From contig CM040758.1 of NCBI GenBank assembly GCA_022829145.1, positions 22,438,575 to 22,502,574 on the forward strand: a stretch of 64,000 bases of DNA, written 5' to 3'. Positions 49,601 to 58,300 of this stretch are shown one piece after another. Origin of the DNA: Albula goreensis. Lineage: Eukaryota > Chordata > Actinopteri > Albuliformes > Albulidae. The position numbers were made by a program, and so were the translations under genes. A model generated the notes under the pieces. It made no database searches. It was not told the DNA's origin and saw only the letters and a program-made list of their open reading frames with translations. Positions within the stretch are counted from its first letter, which is position 1, and every line of letters begins with the position of its first letter.

Positions 49601-50382
49601 GTGTGCATGCCATGTTTGGTGCTAGACTGCAATCAGATTTTCATAGTCGTTCACAGTTGTATCCTCCTTCAGCACTTTCATATGTGAATTTAATTATTTA
49701 TTAACTCCAAATTCACAACACTGTGAATACATCACACCTTTAGGTGAAATACCAGGGGACAGAACGGAGACATCATTTCAATCAGTCAAGATCTTGTGTA
49801 GTTCCATAAATAAACGGTGAGACTTAGCCTTTACTAATTATGCTATCCAGAAACAAAACAATTGTCAAGCTCATTAACCAAAGAATTGTATTACTAGTTA
49901 ATTTAGACTGGGGTTATAGTTACAAAATGATAGCAGCTTAGTAAGTCAGACAGTACTAATGGAAGTAAAAATTATAAGAAACAAAGAATTAATATTCTTT
50001 TAATTAAAGGTTAGCCAATTAACAACAAACTGAACCAGCGGGAAGCATGACACTGGTTTGCAAGCAGTACATTTCATCAAGCACCTCATTTTTCATATAT
50101 GTGCATAAAGTTCTATGAAACCTCTGTGAAAGTTGACCATCATGACCATCGTTCAGCATGCCATTGACTCATATGCCTCCGTGAAACCTCTGTGGAAGAT
50201 AACCATGTTGACCACTGTTCAGTCTGCCAATGACTCACCTGCACAGCGCTATTGAGGAAGCAGCTGTTTTGACCCGGCTCGTTCAGCAGGCCTTTGGTGA
50301 GAGCCAGCGACATCATGCTTCCTGGCTGGTAGGACTTCCCCAGACCACCCCCTGGCCTCTTGAAGAGCTTGACCCATGCCAT
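18329..50382 (-). CDS. usp53: usp53, ubiquitin specific peptidase 53, 16 coding exons (two apparent 1-bp frameshifts)
   Basis: USP-fold deubiquitinase of cell junctions. In mammals it associates with ZO-1; loss causes cholestasis and deafness. It was long called inactive, but recent work reports K63-directed activity. Exons in transcript order: 50382-50239, 48230-48138, 48031-47897, 45624-45511, 44866-44784, 44663-44558, 43121-42975, 40442-40293, 37636-37468, 34858-34697, 33910-33764, 30989-30294, 28651-28584, 19802-19724, 19425-18624, 18381-18329. All junctions are GT-AG and the phases agree. The sum is 3,150 nt (1,049 aa) once one missing base is allowed near 30361-30369 and one near 19140-19145; human USP53 is 1,073 aa. 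The catalytic domain is residues 30 to about 355: Cys41 in GQNSCFLN, His301 in [10 protein letters not shown], Asp318 and Asp319 in VLFDDA. The rest is a disordered tail with conserved [18 protein letters not shown] and [20 protein letters not shown]. Identity is certain; some exon edges in the tail are less so. Confidence 0.95.
18512..18537. repeat. (AC)13 microsatellite
   Basis: Perfect dinucleotide run within the intron before the last usp53 coding exon. Confidence 0.9.
18624..19425 (-). CDS. usp53: usp53 coding exon 15 (second frameshift, conserved C-terminal block)
   Basis: Acceptor TGTCACAG|GAG, donor TTCAG|GTAAGA. The first part reads [18 protein letters not shown] and [16 protein letters not shown]. 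The last part, in another frame, reads [16 protein letters not shown] (human CQNLPPPLPPKKYA) and [20 protein letters not shown] (human [18 protein letters not shown]). One extra C in the C6 run at 19140-19145 joins the two frames as [11 protein letters not shown]. Confidence 0.92.
19724..19802 (-). CDS. usp53: usp53 coding exon 14
   Basis: A 79-nt exon, acceptor TCTCGCAG|GGG, donor GTAAG|GTATGC. It reads [20 protein letters not shown], phase 1 in and phase 2 out, bridging exons 13 and 15 exactly. Similarity to mammals is not evident. Confidence 0.75.
24015..24148. repeat. (GT)n microsatellite, interrupted then pure
   Basis: Degenerate GT/GC units at 24015-24045, then an almost pure run at 24092-24148. 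Confidence 0.95.
24632..24679. repeat. (GT)n microsatellite
   Basis: GT run interrupted by TTTGCCCA. Confidence 0.9.
24910..24952. repeat. (TC)n grading into (GCTC)n
   Basis: Pyrimidine run on the upstream edge of the CpG-rich island. Confidence 0.9.
24953..25380 (+). promoter_or_regulatory. CpG-rich, TATA-containing promoter-like island inside usp53
   Basis: CpG-dense sequence in otherwise AT-rich surroundings, with TTATAAATAG at 24985-24993, a GC repeat (GCGCGCGCGCGG near 25280) and a splice-donor-like CTT|GTGAGT at 25379 on the + strand. This is antisense to usp53. Promoter role is inferred; no coding exon is recognised downstream. Confidence 0.35.
28584..28651 (-). CDS. usp53: usp53 coding exon 13
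   Basis: A 68-nt exon with acceptor CTTTCCAG|GAG and donor CTATG|GTAAGA. It reads [20 protein letters not shown] in the only frame that fits the incoming phase 2. Found from splice sites and phase, not from similarity. Confidence 0.7.
29297..29495 (+). mobile_element. Degraded tRNA-derived SINE (V-SINE/UnaSINE type)
   Basis: GGAGTAGTGGTTAAGGAACT (A-box like), then GTTGCAGGTT (B-box like), then CAGGCAAGGCACTTTACTTA, which recalls the GAGCAAGGTACTTAACC core of teleost tRNA SINEs. Worn but in the right order. Confidence 0.55.
30294..30989 (-). CDS. usp53: usp53 coding exon 12 (large tail exon, frameshift near its end)
   Basis: Starts [19 protein letters not shown] and contains [36 protein letters not shown] and [18 protein letters not shown], all matched in human USP53. 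After Asn692 the frame breaks; shifting by one base restores [16 protein letters not shown] up to the donor AAG|GTAAGA. The observed length is 696 nt, and 697 is needed for the phase-2 join to exon 13. Confidence 0.92.
31325..31485. repeat. Diverged repeat copy A
   Basis: Shares GTCACGAGTAATC, CCTAATC and TTACGTAAGG landmarks, in order, with copy B at 33140-33305, and continues to a GAATCCAGTTTCGCC segment matching GGATCCATTTTCACC. Confidence 0.6.
32059..32088. repeat. Poly(T)/poly(A) perfect palindrome
   Basis: A T run directly followed by an A run, able to form a hairpin; possibly two opposed retroposon tails. Confidence 0.8.
33140..33305. repeat. Diverged repeat copy B
   Basis: Partner of copy A in the same orientation about 1.8 kb away, in the same usp53 intron. 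Confidence 0.6.
33764..33910 (-). CDS. usp53: usp53 coding exon 11
   Basis: Reads [12 protein letters not shown] then [18 protein letters not shown], aligning with human DISRECALKA and EKGQRKDLGRHRDL. Acceptor TTACAG|TG, donor AGAG|GTGGGG, phases 1/1. Confidence 0.85.
34697..34858 (-). CDS. usp53: usp53 coding exon 10
   Basis: Phase 1 in and out; reads [20 protein letters not shown] then a Gly/Gln-rich stretch [11 protein letters not shown]. It is not clearly similar to the human sequence, which is fast evolving here. The frame choice follows from matching phases on both sides and a strong acceptor (C/T tract then GGCACAG). Confidence 0.75.
34859..37467 (-). other. usp53: usp53 intron between coding exons 9 and 10
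   Basis: No coding sequence recognised; a (GT)n run lies at 36212-36246. Confidence 0.5.
36212..36246. repeat. (GT)n microsatellite
   Basis: Imperfect GT/GC dinucleotide run. Confidence 0.85.
37468..37636 (-). CDS. usp53: usp53 coding exon 9 (end of USP domain)
   Basis: Residues 325-380 plus one base: [37 protein letters not shown], ending NGEVTG. Acceptor CACTGTAG|ATT, donor ACAG|GTGAGA (phase 1). Confidence 0.93.
37637..40292 (-). other. usp53: usp53 intron between coding exons 8 and 9
   Basis: Apart from the RTE-like LINE fragment near 38336-38735, no coding sequence is recognised. Confidence 0.5.
38336..38735 (+). mobile_element. RTE-like LINE fragment, reverse transcriptase, degraded
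   Basis: The + strand reads [24 protein letters not shown] is the catalytic motif of non-LTR reverse transcriptases. After one frameshift it continues [11 protein letters not shown], the usual (S/K)KTKVM motif, and further on [12 protein letters not shown], which resembles the WAAFGKL segment typical of RTE-clade elements. Stops and frameshifts show it is dead. It lies inside a usp53 intron, antisense to the gene. Confidence 0.7.
40293..40442 (-). CDS. usp53: usp53 coding exon 8 (catalytic His box)
   Basis: Residues 275-324, [15 protein letters not shown], then [17 protein letters not shown] and [10 protein letters not shown]. His301 and Asp318/319 occupy the USP His-box and Asp positions. 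Acceptor CCGCAG|CTC, donor GAG|GTCAGT. Confidence 0.95.
40443..42974 (-). other. usp53: usp53 intron between coding exons 7 and 8
   Basis: No coding sequence recognised; a (CTGT)n microsatellite lies at 41607-41630. Confidence 0.5.
41607..41630. repeat. (CTGT)n microsatellite
   Basis: Five to six tetranucleotide units. Confidence 0.85.
42975..43121 (-). CDS. usp53: usp53 coding exon 7
   Basis: Residues 226-274, [19 protein letters not shown] to LGPHLNLSG. With the preceding CP it supplies the second cysteine pair of the zinc site. Acceptor TTGCAG|AGC, donor GGG|GTAAGA. Confidence 0.95.
43546..43601. repeat. (AT)n microsatellite
   Basis: About 27 perfect AT units, self-complementary. Confidence 0.95.
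43889..43908. repeat. (CGG)n trinucleotide repeat
   Basis: About six to seven CGG units, then CAGCAG, within a locally GC-rich patch of a usp53 intron. Confidence 0.9.
44558..44663 (-). CDS. usp53: usp53 coding exon 6
   Basis: Completes Cys190, then [20 protein letters not shown] to LRNCP (residue 225). Acceptor TCCCAG|CCA, donor CCG|GTAGGT. Confidence 0.93.
44784..44866 (-). CDS. usp53: usp53 coding exon 5
   Basis: Residues 163-189 plus two bases: [19 protein letters not shown]. The CRSC pair belongs to the zinc-finger part of the USP fingers. Acceptor TTTCAG|TCT, donor CTCTG|GTAAGC (phase 2). Confidence 0.93.
45511..45624 (-). CDS. usp53: usp53 coding exon 4
   Basis: Residues 125-162, [12 protein letters not shown] through [12 protein letters not shown] to LYEQ. 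Acceptor CCACAG|GAG, donor CAG|GTAATG. Confidence 0.95.
46879..46907. repeat. (CA)n microsatellite
   Basis: CA run interrupted once by TA. Confidence 0.9.
47695..47850. repeat. Imperfect direct repeat, about 113-bp offset
   Basis: GGTCAAGGTC, TGACAACAGGGTGTTG and GATGATG occur at 47701-47735 and again at 47814-47850 with substitutions, next to usp53 coding exon 3. Confidence 0.75.
47897..48031 (-). CDS. usp53: usp53 coding exon 3
   Basis: Residues 80-124, [20 protein letters not shown] through MDDAAECF, a USP-fold helix region. Acceptor CTGCAG|AGC, donor TTT|GTGAGT. Confidence 0.95.
48138..48230 (-). CDS. usp53: usp53 coding exon 2
   Basis: Residues 49-79, [18 protein letters not shown] to DACIFCALK, nearly identical to human. 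Acceptor CACACAG|GTC, donor AAG|GTTTGT, phase 0 at both ends. Confidence 0.95.
50117..50248. repeat. 66-bp tandem duplication across a usp53 splice donor
   Basis: GAAACCTCTGTG at 50117 recurs at 50183, and TTGACC, GTTCAG and TGACTC landmarks keep the same 66-bp offset. The right copy contains the real donor of coding exon 1 (50239); the left copy carries a decayed version. Confidence 0.8.
50239..50382 (-). CDS. usp53: usp53 coding exon 1 (start codon, catalytic Cys box)
   Basis: Residues 1-48, starting [13 protein letters not shown] and ending LNSAVQ. The catalytic Cys41 sits in [15 protein letters not shown]. Donor CAG|GTGAGT (phase 0). The ATG is chosen from the conserved MAWVK start; an open frame extends upstream but is C-rich 5' UTR or intron. 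Confidence 0.95.
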
Positions 50383-50949
50383 TGGGTGGGGGGGTGGGGT
50401 AGAGAGAGGAGGGCCTGCTGGGATAGGTGTCACTTCTCAATGCAGGAGGGGAGAACCATCACAAACACTAAATGGTGCACCGTCAGAAACATTGGAGATG
50501 TTCTCCGGCCGTCCTGACAGGTATGGGCCTCAATCAGACCCTTCTCCTACAACTCCCTTTCCAAAATACAGAAAAAAAAACTGTTCTACCAACTTACAAC
50601 TTTTATGGAGGTATCAAATTAATCCACAAAAAAAAGTAGAAATGTTTGCAAAATTACAGGCAGAGATGTCTTTCGCACCCAAACGTGAAAAAGGACGGTG
50701 AGCTCGGCAGCAATCCAGAGGCTTGAGTCTGTTATTCCTGCATCCTGCATGCTGGTGGTCACTCTCCCCATCCGGTGTTTGGGGGGACGCGCCTGTGCCC
50801 GGGCACGACGGCAGGGGGCTGCAGGGCAGCTGAGACCTCGCTTGGCTTCATCGCTCAGAGCCTAAGAAGCCGGTGCCAGGCTCACCCATAGGGAAGCTGT
50901 GGAGCTACAGCTCTGAGCATTGGCGAGAGGCAGGGCCAAGTCTGAGAAA

Positions 50950-50983
50950 GGGGGGGGGGGAGGGGGAGGGGGGGGGGGAGGGG
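50950..50983 (+). repeat. G-run tract (quadruplex-like)
   Basis: Runs of 10, 5, 12 and 4 G separated by single A, so C-rich on the usp53 sense strand, about 570 bp upstream of the first coding exon. Confidence 0.85.
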
Positions 50984-51288
50984 TCGGCGGGAAATGGAAA
51001 AAAAAGACAAGCTTATCCCACGTGAAAATAAACAGGACAGAGAAATAAGTGTGCATCAATCTCTGATGTTCTACAGGCCATAACAACACTTAATAAAAAA
51101 TGTTACTTCGTATGAACAATGCATATCATTCAAATTATTTGTGCATGGCTTGCAGTTGTGAAACTGTATTAGAGAACTATTCAGTAATGTTGTGTCGGTG
51201 GAGCCCTCCGCAGTTGTTGCATTTTGAAGCCTTGCTGACCATAAAAAAATGCTTCAAAAAAAAAAAATCAATGAAGAAGTACAGAGTC

Positions 51289-51400
51289 AGTGTGGAACAG
51301 AGGTTAAGGGCTTGGGGAGGTCAGTAGCTCAGATTTCTAGGTGGGGGATGGCCACTGTCATAACCCTGAACTGCTCTGGTCAGTGTGCATCTCATTAGTG
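51289..51400 (+). mobile_element. Possible SINE head remnant
   Basis: GTCAGTGTGGAACAGAGGTT followed by AAGGGCTTGG resembles the tRNA-like head of fish SINEs; the rest does not match clearly. Confidence 0.3.
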
Positions 51401-54123
51401 AAGTGCAGGCAATGTCCAAATACTCTAGGTTAAGGCCCCTGCCCTGCAGAGCAAACAAATAATAAATCATTTAAAAATAAATGAGTACTTCTATTTCAAA
51501 TTCACTGTAAATCAGATTTAGGTATTCAACAAAAAATTTAATTGAACTAAAAGCCTGAAAGTAAGGTAGTGTATATCTTGCCTGACTATAAAAGACTACC
51601 CTAAAAAATGATTACTAACCATCAACCAAATTAGATTTTACATGAAATATCAAACTGAATTACTGAGTTGCAAAAAACACACCACGCATGACACACATGT
51701 TGTCAGTTACATCGCCAAAGCGTCATCAAAATCTCTTTCCAAGCAGGTGATTCTCAAAATAAAAGGACAGAGAAATATGGCGTTCAGTCGCTATGCAAAG
51801 TGTCATACTAAACATTTCTTCTGCCTTGCCTCAATTGACAAATTAGACATGAAGGCAGAAGGGGACCACATAAAGTAAGTATGGGACCACTGGCTCAGGG
51901 GAATGGGACTTCAATGTTCCAATAATCTCAATGTTCCCCTCTACAAACCGAGGCCTGGGAGAATATGCCTGTGACAGAAAACAGCGAGATGAGAAATAAA
52001 TCTAAAATCAATCCTTGGTTTTCATCGCTAGGACACGTTTTTGATGCAGCTTCAGGCCTAAACATTGCGTCATTCTTTTCCTGCCGTACTGCCGAGCTGA
52101 AGGTTAAATGAGATTGGGAACCATGCCAGGCTATAACATCACTGCTCCGCTCAACCGCGCCGGCTTTTCCTGACCCAGTCTTACGCCGTCACCATAAAGT
52201 CCCGCCGCGTTTCCGTGACGGCGTGACTATTCACCGCGTAGGTGCGGAGAGCTCCGGGCTAATCCCTCACCGGCGTGTGACCACCATGAAGATCACAGTG
52301 TCAGGTCACACCTGAGATTAAATGCCCTACTTGACCAAGCTAACCCTGTTCCTGTGACTGGACACCCAGAAAAGCAAATGCCTCACAAACAATACGTATG
52401 AGTCCTGTAACCTGGCTCCACCAGCAAGCAGCTCCCTCCACTGCTAGACCCAAGGAGCAACGCATAGCCAGCATTACACAATAAGACACACACCTTGCTG
52501 GGGCTGGCCCTTTGCTCTGCCATTTTATTAAAAGCCATTTTGATCCCTATGTTTGCTACTGAACCCATCAAATTCCTCCTCCTGTTTCTGATTGCCTTTG
52601 TGGGTTATCTAGGTTTGAATTGGAAATAGATCTGAGCAGGATGTATTAAGGAAACTATACTTGGCCATCTATAAGAAGGAAAGGAAATCCCAACCTGTGG
52701 AGTGTGGAACAACCTACTTCAGAGACCATTCTAGACTTAGATATAGTTTATAAGTCAGATGGCATGTTTCATGTCCTTCTGTTCATTCCTTCTGTACAAA
52801 ACCATCAATTGTCAAAAGTGAGAAATCTCTAGGCTGGCACTAAGTTAACTACTGTATGACAAACTTGAGATAGTGTCATATTTCTACAAAAACATGAGGA
52901 AATAAAAAAAAATAAAACCAGAAGCTTGAAGAAGCATTCTTATTATGTCTTCAGCTTAAATTTCAATTTCAGTTTCAGTACTACCACCCATCTCATAAGA
53001 AAGTGCAAGATAAAAAAAAAAAAACACACAAGACAAAATCAAAATAGGACAATGGGACATGTCTTCTAACTACTGCTAGAGAATGCTATCGCGGAAAACT
53101 AACAAATCGGATAGTGAAAGTTAGTCATTCGCATAAAAGTTGTACGGATCTGTTTCATGAAGAAAGCATGGGCTTGCCATCTATGATGCAAAATAGCTGG
53201 GCACTGTTAGAAATAAGAGTGAGTAAACTCTCCCTAGCCAGCTAGTAACCACCCTAGTCACATGGTTTATCTATCTCTGAGATTCTACTCAGCATTCCGC
53301 TAGCATCACACATGTTACAGCTAATGTGGAATGCCATATAACCACATAACTGGGGTTAACATGCGAGTGGCTATATAGCATTCTACTTCCAAATACACTG
53401 TATGGTAGTTCATCCCATTCTCCTAACATGTAACTAAAGTTTTATTCAGCTCGTACAAGTCTTTTCTCGATGACACAATAATCTCCAGTAGGTCAGGGGT
53501 GATGCATCGCTGACAATCAGAGTAATGGAAAGTAAAGCTGGCGGAGAGCTACCTTTCTCAGAAAAGGCAAAGGGACTGTACCTGGGCTAATAGGATATAG
53601 CCTGCTAAACCGCTCATCTTCCAAGCCTCTCATCTCTGTAGGCTTGGCTATCAAACTTGGCTGGAGAGGGCATGTTTAGCACTCAGTTGCTGGTCCAATC
53701 CTGGGTCAGACAACCTGAGCAGGGCCTGACTGCCTGACAGGGTTCCTCCTGTGGGTTAAAAGAGAGACTGCCCCAGCGCTGACCCTGGATCAGTCTCATG
53801 GATGTGGCCACAGGTGGTCGTGGGAAAGTACTACTGAGAAACACTAAAGGTTAGAGAAGTCGGAGGATTCCCATAAGAAGTCACGTGGTTGCCGTGGCTG
53901 CTGACAGGAAACAGTGGTTTCCAAGGTTGCCAGCCTGTACCCAAAGACAACTGGGAGGAAAATAATGACTAATTAGCTCATTATGCCAGGCACTTCCTCC
54001 TATTTATTAATCAGGGACAATCTTAGTGCATGAAATTACCCCCCAAACAGTGTTGTTCTGTGGAAAACGGAATCCATGGAAAGTGTTTGCTTAGACACAA
54101 AAGGCCCCATAACCGCCAGTGAC

Positions 54124-54326
54124 ATTGCCCTAACCAGCTATACTCCACTACAATTGCCCTAACCAGCTATACTCCACTAACATTGCCCTACCCAGCTATA
54201 CTCCACTAACATTGCCCTAACCAGCTATACTCCACTAGCATTGCCCTAACCAGCTATACTCCACTAACATTGCCCTAGCAAGTTATACTCCACTAACATT
54301 GCCCTACCCAGCTATACTCCATTGTA
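54124..54326. repeat. 29-bp minisatellite, seven tandem copies
   Basis: Units beginning ATTGCCCTAACCAGCTATAC start at 54124, 54153, 54182, 54211, 54240, 54269 and 54298, with few substitutions and no spacers. Confidence 0.95.
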
Positions 54327-55204
54327 GTTAGTTGCTCTACTCACAACCTGCTCTGTCAATACCTGCAACTCATTTTTGACTCATACGCAGAACATGAATG
54401 CCATGCATTTGATACACCCTCTAAATCTGACAAATGTTCATGAAGAACAAAGTGGAATGCCAGAGCACAATGACTTACTGACACTGAAAACGTGCCAAGT
54501 AAAATATTACAATCGGCAAAAGCTGCCGAGGGACTGGCCAGCCTTTTAAGTTATCAAGAGTTTAATCAAAAAAGAGCATGGAGCAGCAGTTGTGGAAGGT
54601 CTTTACCTCCTGTCCTTCTAAATGCTCTCATATTTGGGCCTTATATAAGCATAAGACAGTGTGTATGCCACCCTGCCAATATTTCCACTACGTGTCAGCT
54701 TCAGAGATGGTAATTGTTGCATGGACCGAAGAGCTGATTGAGTGGTCAGGTAAATGGGCTTTTTCTGACAGCTCAATCAATCTTTTGTGGCGTTGCCATC
54801 TACAAACTAAACACAGTCAAAGTGGCCCTCTTTTCACTTAGTCATGAGCAGTATACATTTATTATGTATCCATATATTCACTTTCTTGGCAGATAACCTT
54901 GTTCAGGAACCCTTGCAAAAATGACAACTACAGACATACAGTATGTACATCAGTATATTCACCAAAGCCATTAAGTTTAAGGGCAGTGGAGGTATGTTAA
55001 CAGAGGGGGGAGCATACTGTACTTTCTGAGGAGGCGGGTATATGATTACTCCAGCTCAACATGCATTGATGGTAATAAGGCTAATAGCTGGGTATAATGC
55101 CTGAGGAGCAGGGAAATGGTTGATCCAAGCTGATAAGTATTAATGGCAATAAGGCTGATACACCCCCAGTTGTTTAGGTGGGTACACATTTTGCGCATGT
55201 ATAT

Positions 55205-55325
55205 GCCCTACACTATACCACTGGTTAAGTATCTTACTCACTGATACAATTAGTGCCACATCGGGAGCATACAGTTGCAGAGCCCAGTAACAAGCACAAT
55301 CCCTTAATGTTGCACTGCAGCATGA
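55205..55325 (-). mobile_element. Degraded tRNA-derived SINE, reverse orientation
   Basis: On the - strand, GCAACATTAAGGGATTGTGC, a GCTCTGCAACTGT segment and GAGTAAGATACTTAACC appear in the order expected of the same SINE class. Confidence 0.4.
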
Positions 55326-58300
55326 TGTATATTGTATGCAAGCTCCATCCAGTTTAGAGACTGTATCTCATTGATTCTGAGTAAGCTATGTACAAAGATT
55401 TGCTTTTGGCCACCAGTACATGGAACCAATGTTACCATTAACATCAGTCAGTGTAAGAGCAGTTACGCGTGACTGCAAGACCCATTTAATCAATATTGGG
55501 CATGTGGAATTTAGGAGCCAATCAAATGCAAGATGCAAATGAGCCACCAAAGAGACCTCATTATGGTTGGAGCAAATAACCAGAAATAAGTTTTTCATGC
55601 GGAATAGCAAAGTCTAATTCTTTGCTGGAAAAGATAAGAAGTAATTACATATGCTTTGCTTGCTACTCAGAATGAGATGATTACTGAACTTATTTTAGAA
55701 AGCAACCATTCTGTTCCAGAGAGTTAATTCATATTATATCTTTAACAGGAATTCTGAATGCAGTGTTTTCAATTGCACTTGCAATTATCTTCTAACAATA
55801 GAGACTCACCAAAATAAACTATTTTAAATGACAAAAAAAAACAATGTGACTGCACTGCAAAAACACAGGATAAGATTGCTATTGAAAGAACTTAATAACA
55901 AAAAGATTTTCTGAGTTATCTAATGTAAATGGTATGACTATTCATTATGAGTTTCTCTCTCGTCTCAGGCTTATACCTGACACCGAGACTAACATCGCTG
56001 TAAAGAAAAGATAAACCTCTCACCATTGTGTTATAGTCAGAGGTATTCTCTTTCCACCTCTCACAAAAATTTCAAAACCAGACTTTAATTTTTCCAAGTA
56101 AAGCCCATCCAGTTGGCCATTTGTATCGGTGTTCAGTGGACTTCACTGTTTTCTTTACAACTAAACTCTACGGAGTCCAGAAAGTCCAGAAAATAAAGTA
56201 AAGGAACCGTAACGTCTGAGTCTGGGCTGCGTTCTGTGGAAGGCTCGGGCTCAGGAAAATCGAGCAGGAATGTAGAGGTCGCTGAGGTAACCAACACTTG
56301 TTACAAAGCTGCGCAGGCCAGCTGAGATGCCACGAGTCCCGGGGAATAAATTTCACTTGATGCTGACATATCTTGGCATGCCACACTGCACATCAGCCAA
56401 GAAGACCATTGGCTTTGCACACACAGCGAAATATTCAGTGTTAAATCAACTTTAACCGACGTACAGTAATTCAGCTCAGAGTCCAGGAAGGGTAAAATGC
56501 ACTCTGTCAGAGTTAGATGTACTATATCCAACTTGATTTATCACTGAATGTGCTGCTGTGCATCGCTTTAATCAACTGCAACTTTTTTATATATATAAAC
56601 TAAAGTATGAGGATCCAGGATCCATTTCGGTCAACCTGAAATGCCACACCTTCACATCTTCCTCTGTGGACAGTCTGAGGCACACAATAACAGGGGCTAC
56701 CTCTGGACAGATGATTAAAACACGTCTCACTTGCTGCCTGAAATATCTGCCCGCTGGTTTCAAAAACAGATGTGATGAAACCGAGGGTGAAATTCAATCC
56801 TGCTTCGGGCGAGTTACTGCATCAATGGCAATCAATCCGTCATTTAAGGGTGTGCTGCAACTCAACCCATTCAGCGTGGCGCTTGTGTTCTCCGAGCCCG
56901 TCTCCTTATAAGGTCCGGGACTGCGTTAGATGCGTGGCGCTTGTACAAAAAAGGATTTAATGAAGAGATAGATACATGTTTATTTATTCTCAGATCCCCC
57001 CAAGAAGGCTGAATAATATTCTAAGAATCTGTTTAAAGTGTGTTTTATAAACGACGGCTAAAGCACAATTGCAATAACTTAACCGTAGTGACATATGACT
57101 GACAAATGGCAACACGATGCTGAGATGGGATGCACAATATAGCAGTCATTACAGCACAGGTGGCAGATATTGTTTAACAGCTCAGAAACTGTTTTATTGG
57201 TATGTGCCTGATGCTAAAATGGATTAGTTAGCCCACTATAATGGGCAGGATATCATACCTGAAGGGTTTGATATGCTGTCCACTGATGTGTTTGCATTTG
57301 AGTGAAAATGTTATGTTTGAGTGTACAAAGGAGCAAAATCACACCGGTTTGTGAGACACGTTCAATCCTCAGCATGTATGGAGGGAGCAAAGTAAATCAT
57401 TTTAATAATATGATAACTCATTTTAATATTGCTAAGGTACACCACCCTGATAAGTACAAAGAAACTACTAAACTTTGCTACCTGTTTCTGGTTATGAGAA
57501 GTGCTGCTGGGCAGAGAACCTAAGCAAATAACAAAGTTAGCAAGTTGAAAATGTTAGGAAATTAAAATTCATCACATCTTTGCAACAATTCAGATGTTTG
57601 TCTTTTGCCCGTTGGTGAAAAATTTAAATGGATCTCCTTGGTCTGAAATCTGAATTGATCACATTTGCCCTACAAATAAAAAACAAGTAAAGTCGATTAA
57701 AGTAAATCACATATTTGCAATTTTTAATCATCCTAAAGCAGAGCTACCCAAATATTAACTGTAAACCTAAAAACTAAGCAAACAGGTGTGAGACCAGTGA
57801 AACTGCCAGGACAAATGTCATTTTGCTCTATAGCCACAAAAGCATAAACCCACTCAGCAACCAAATTTCCAAATTACCATGAAAATAACATCAATATTTT
57901 GGAAGTTCCACCATTTCTTTCTATGACTGTCATGACTATATGTCCTCATTTTCAACTATGAGCACATAAAACCACTCAAAGTTGATGTCAATACAATTGT
58001 GCTGCAAAACAACTATCCTGATGCATGTTTTGGATAATGGATAATGAACACACTATGGAATAAAGTTTATCTGAAACTTTTAGCCTCCACTTTCTTCTCT
58101 CACTTGACTCTGATTTGCAAGGTCTTGGCTCTAAAAAATACAGCACACATATGTTCATCCTGTGCCAGCTACTGTGAGAGGAATACATCGAATTGCATCA
58201 GTTTCTGGCACAAATGTCCTTTTGGAGAATTCCATTAGAAACCATATAATTTCATTTGCCACAAACTGTATGCATGAGCCACCCATATACACAGTGTTTT

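Noticed and set aside
54124-54326. Regular 29-bp repeats as a CRISPR array
   Set aside because: There are no spacers between units, and this is a vertebrate genome; it is a minisatellite.
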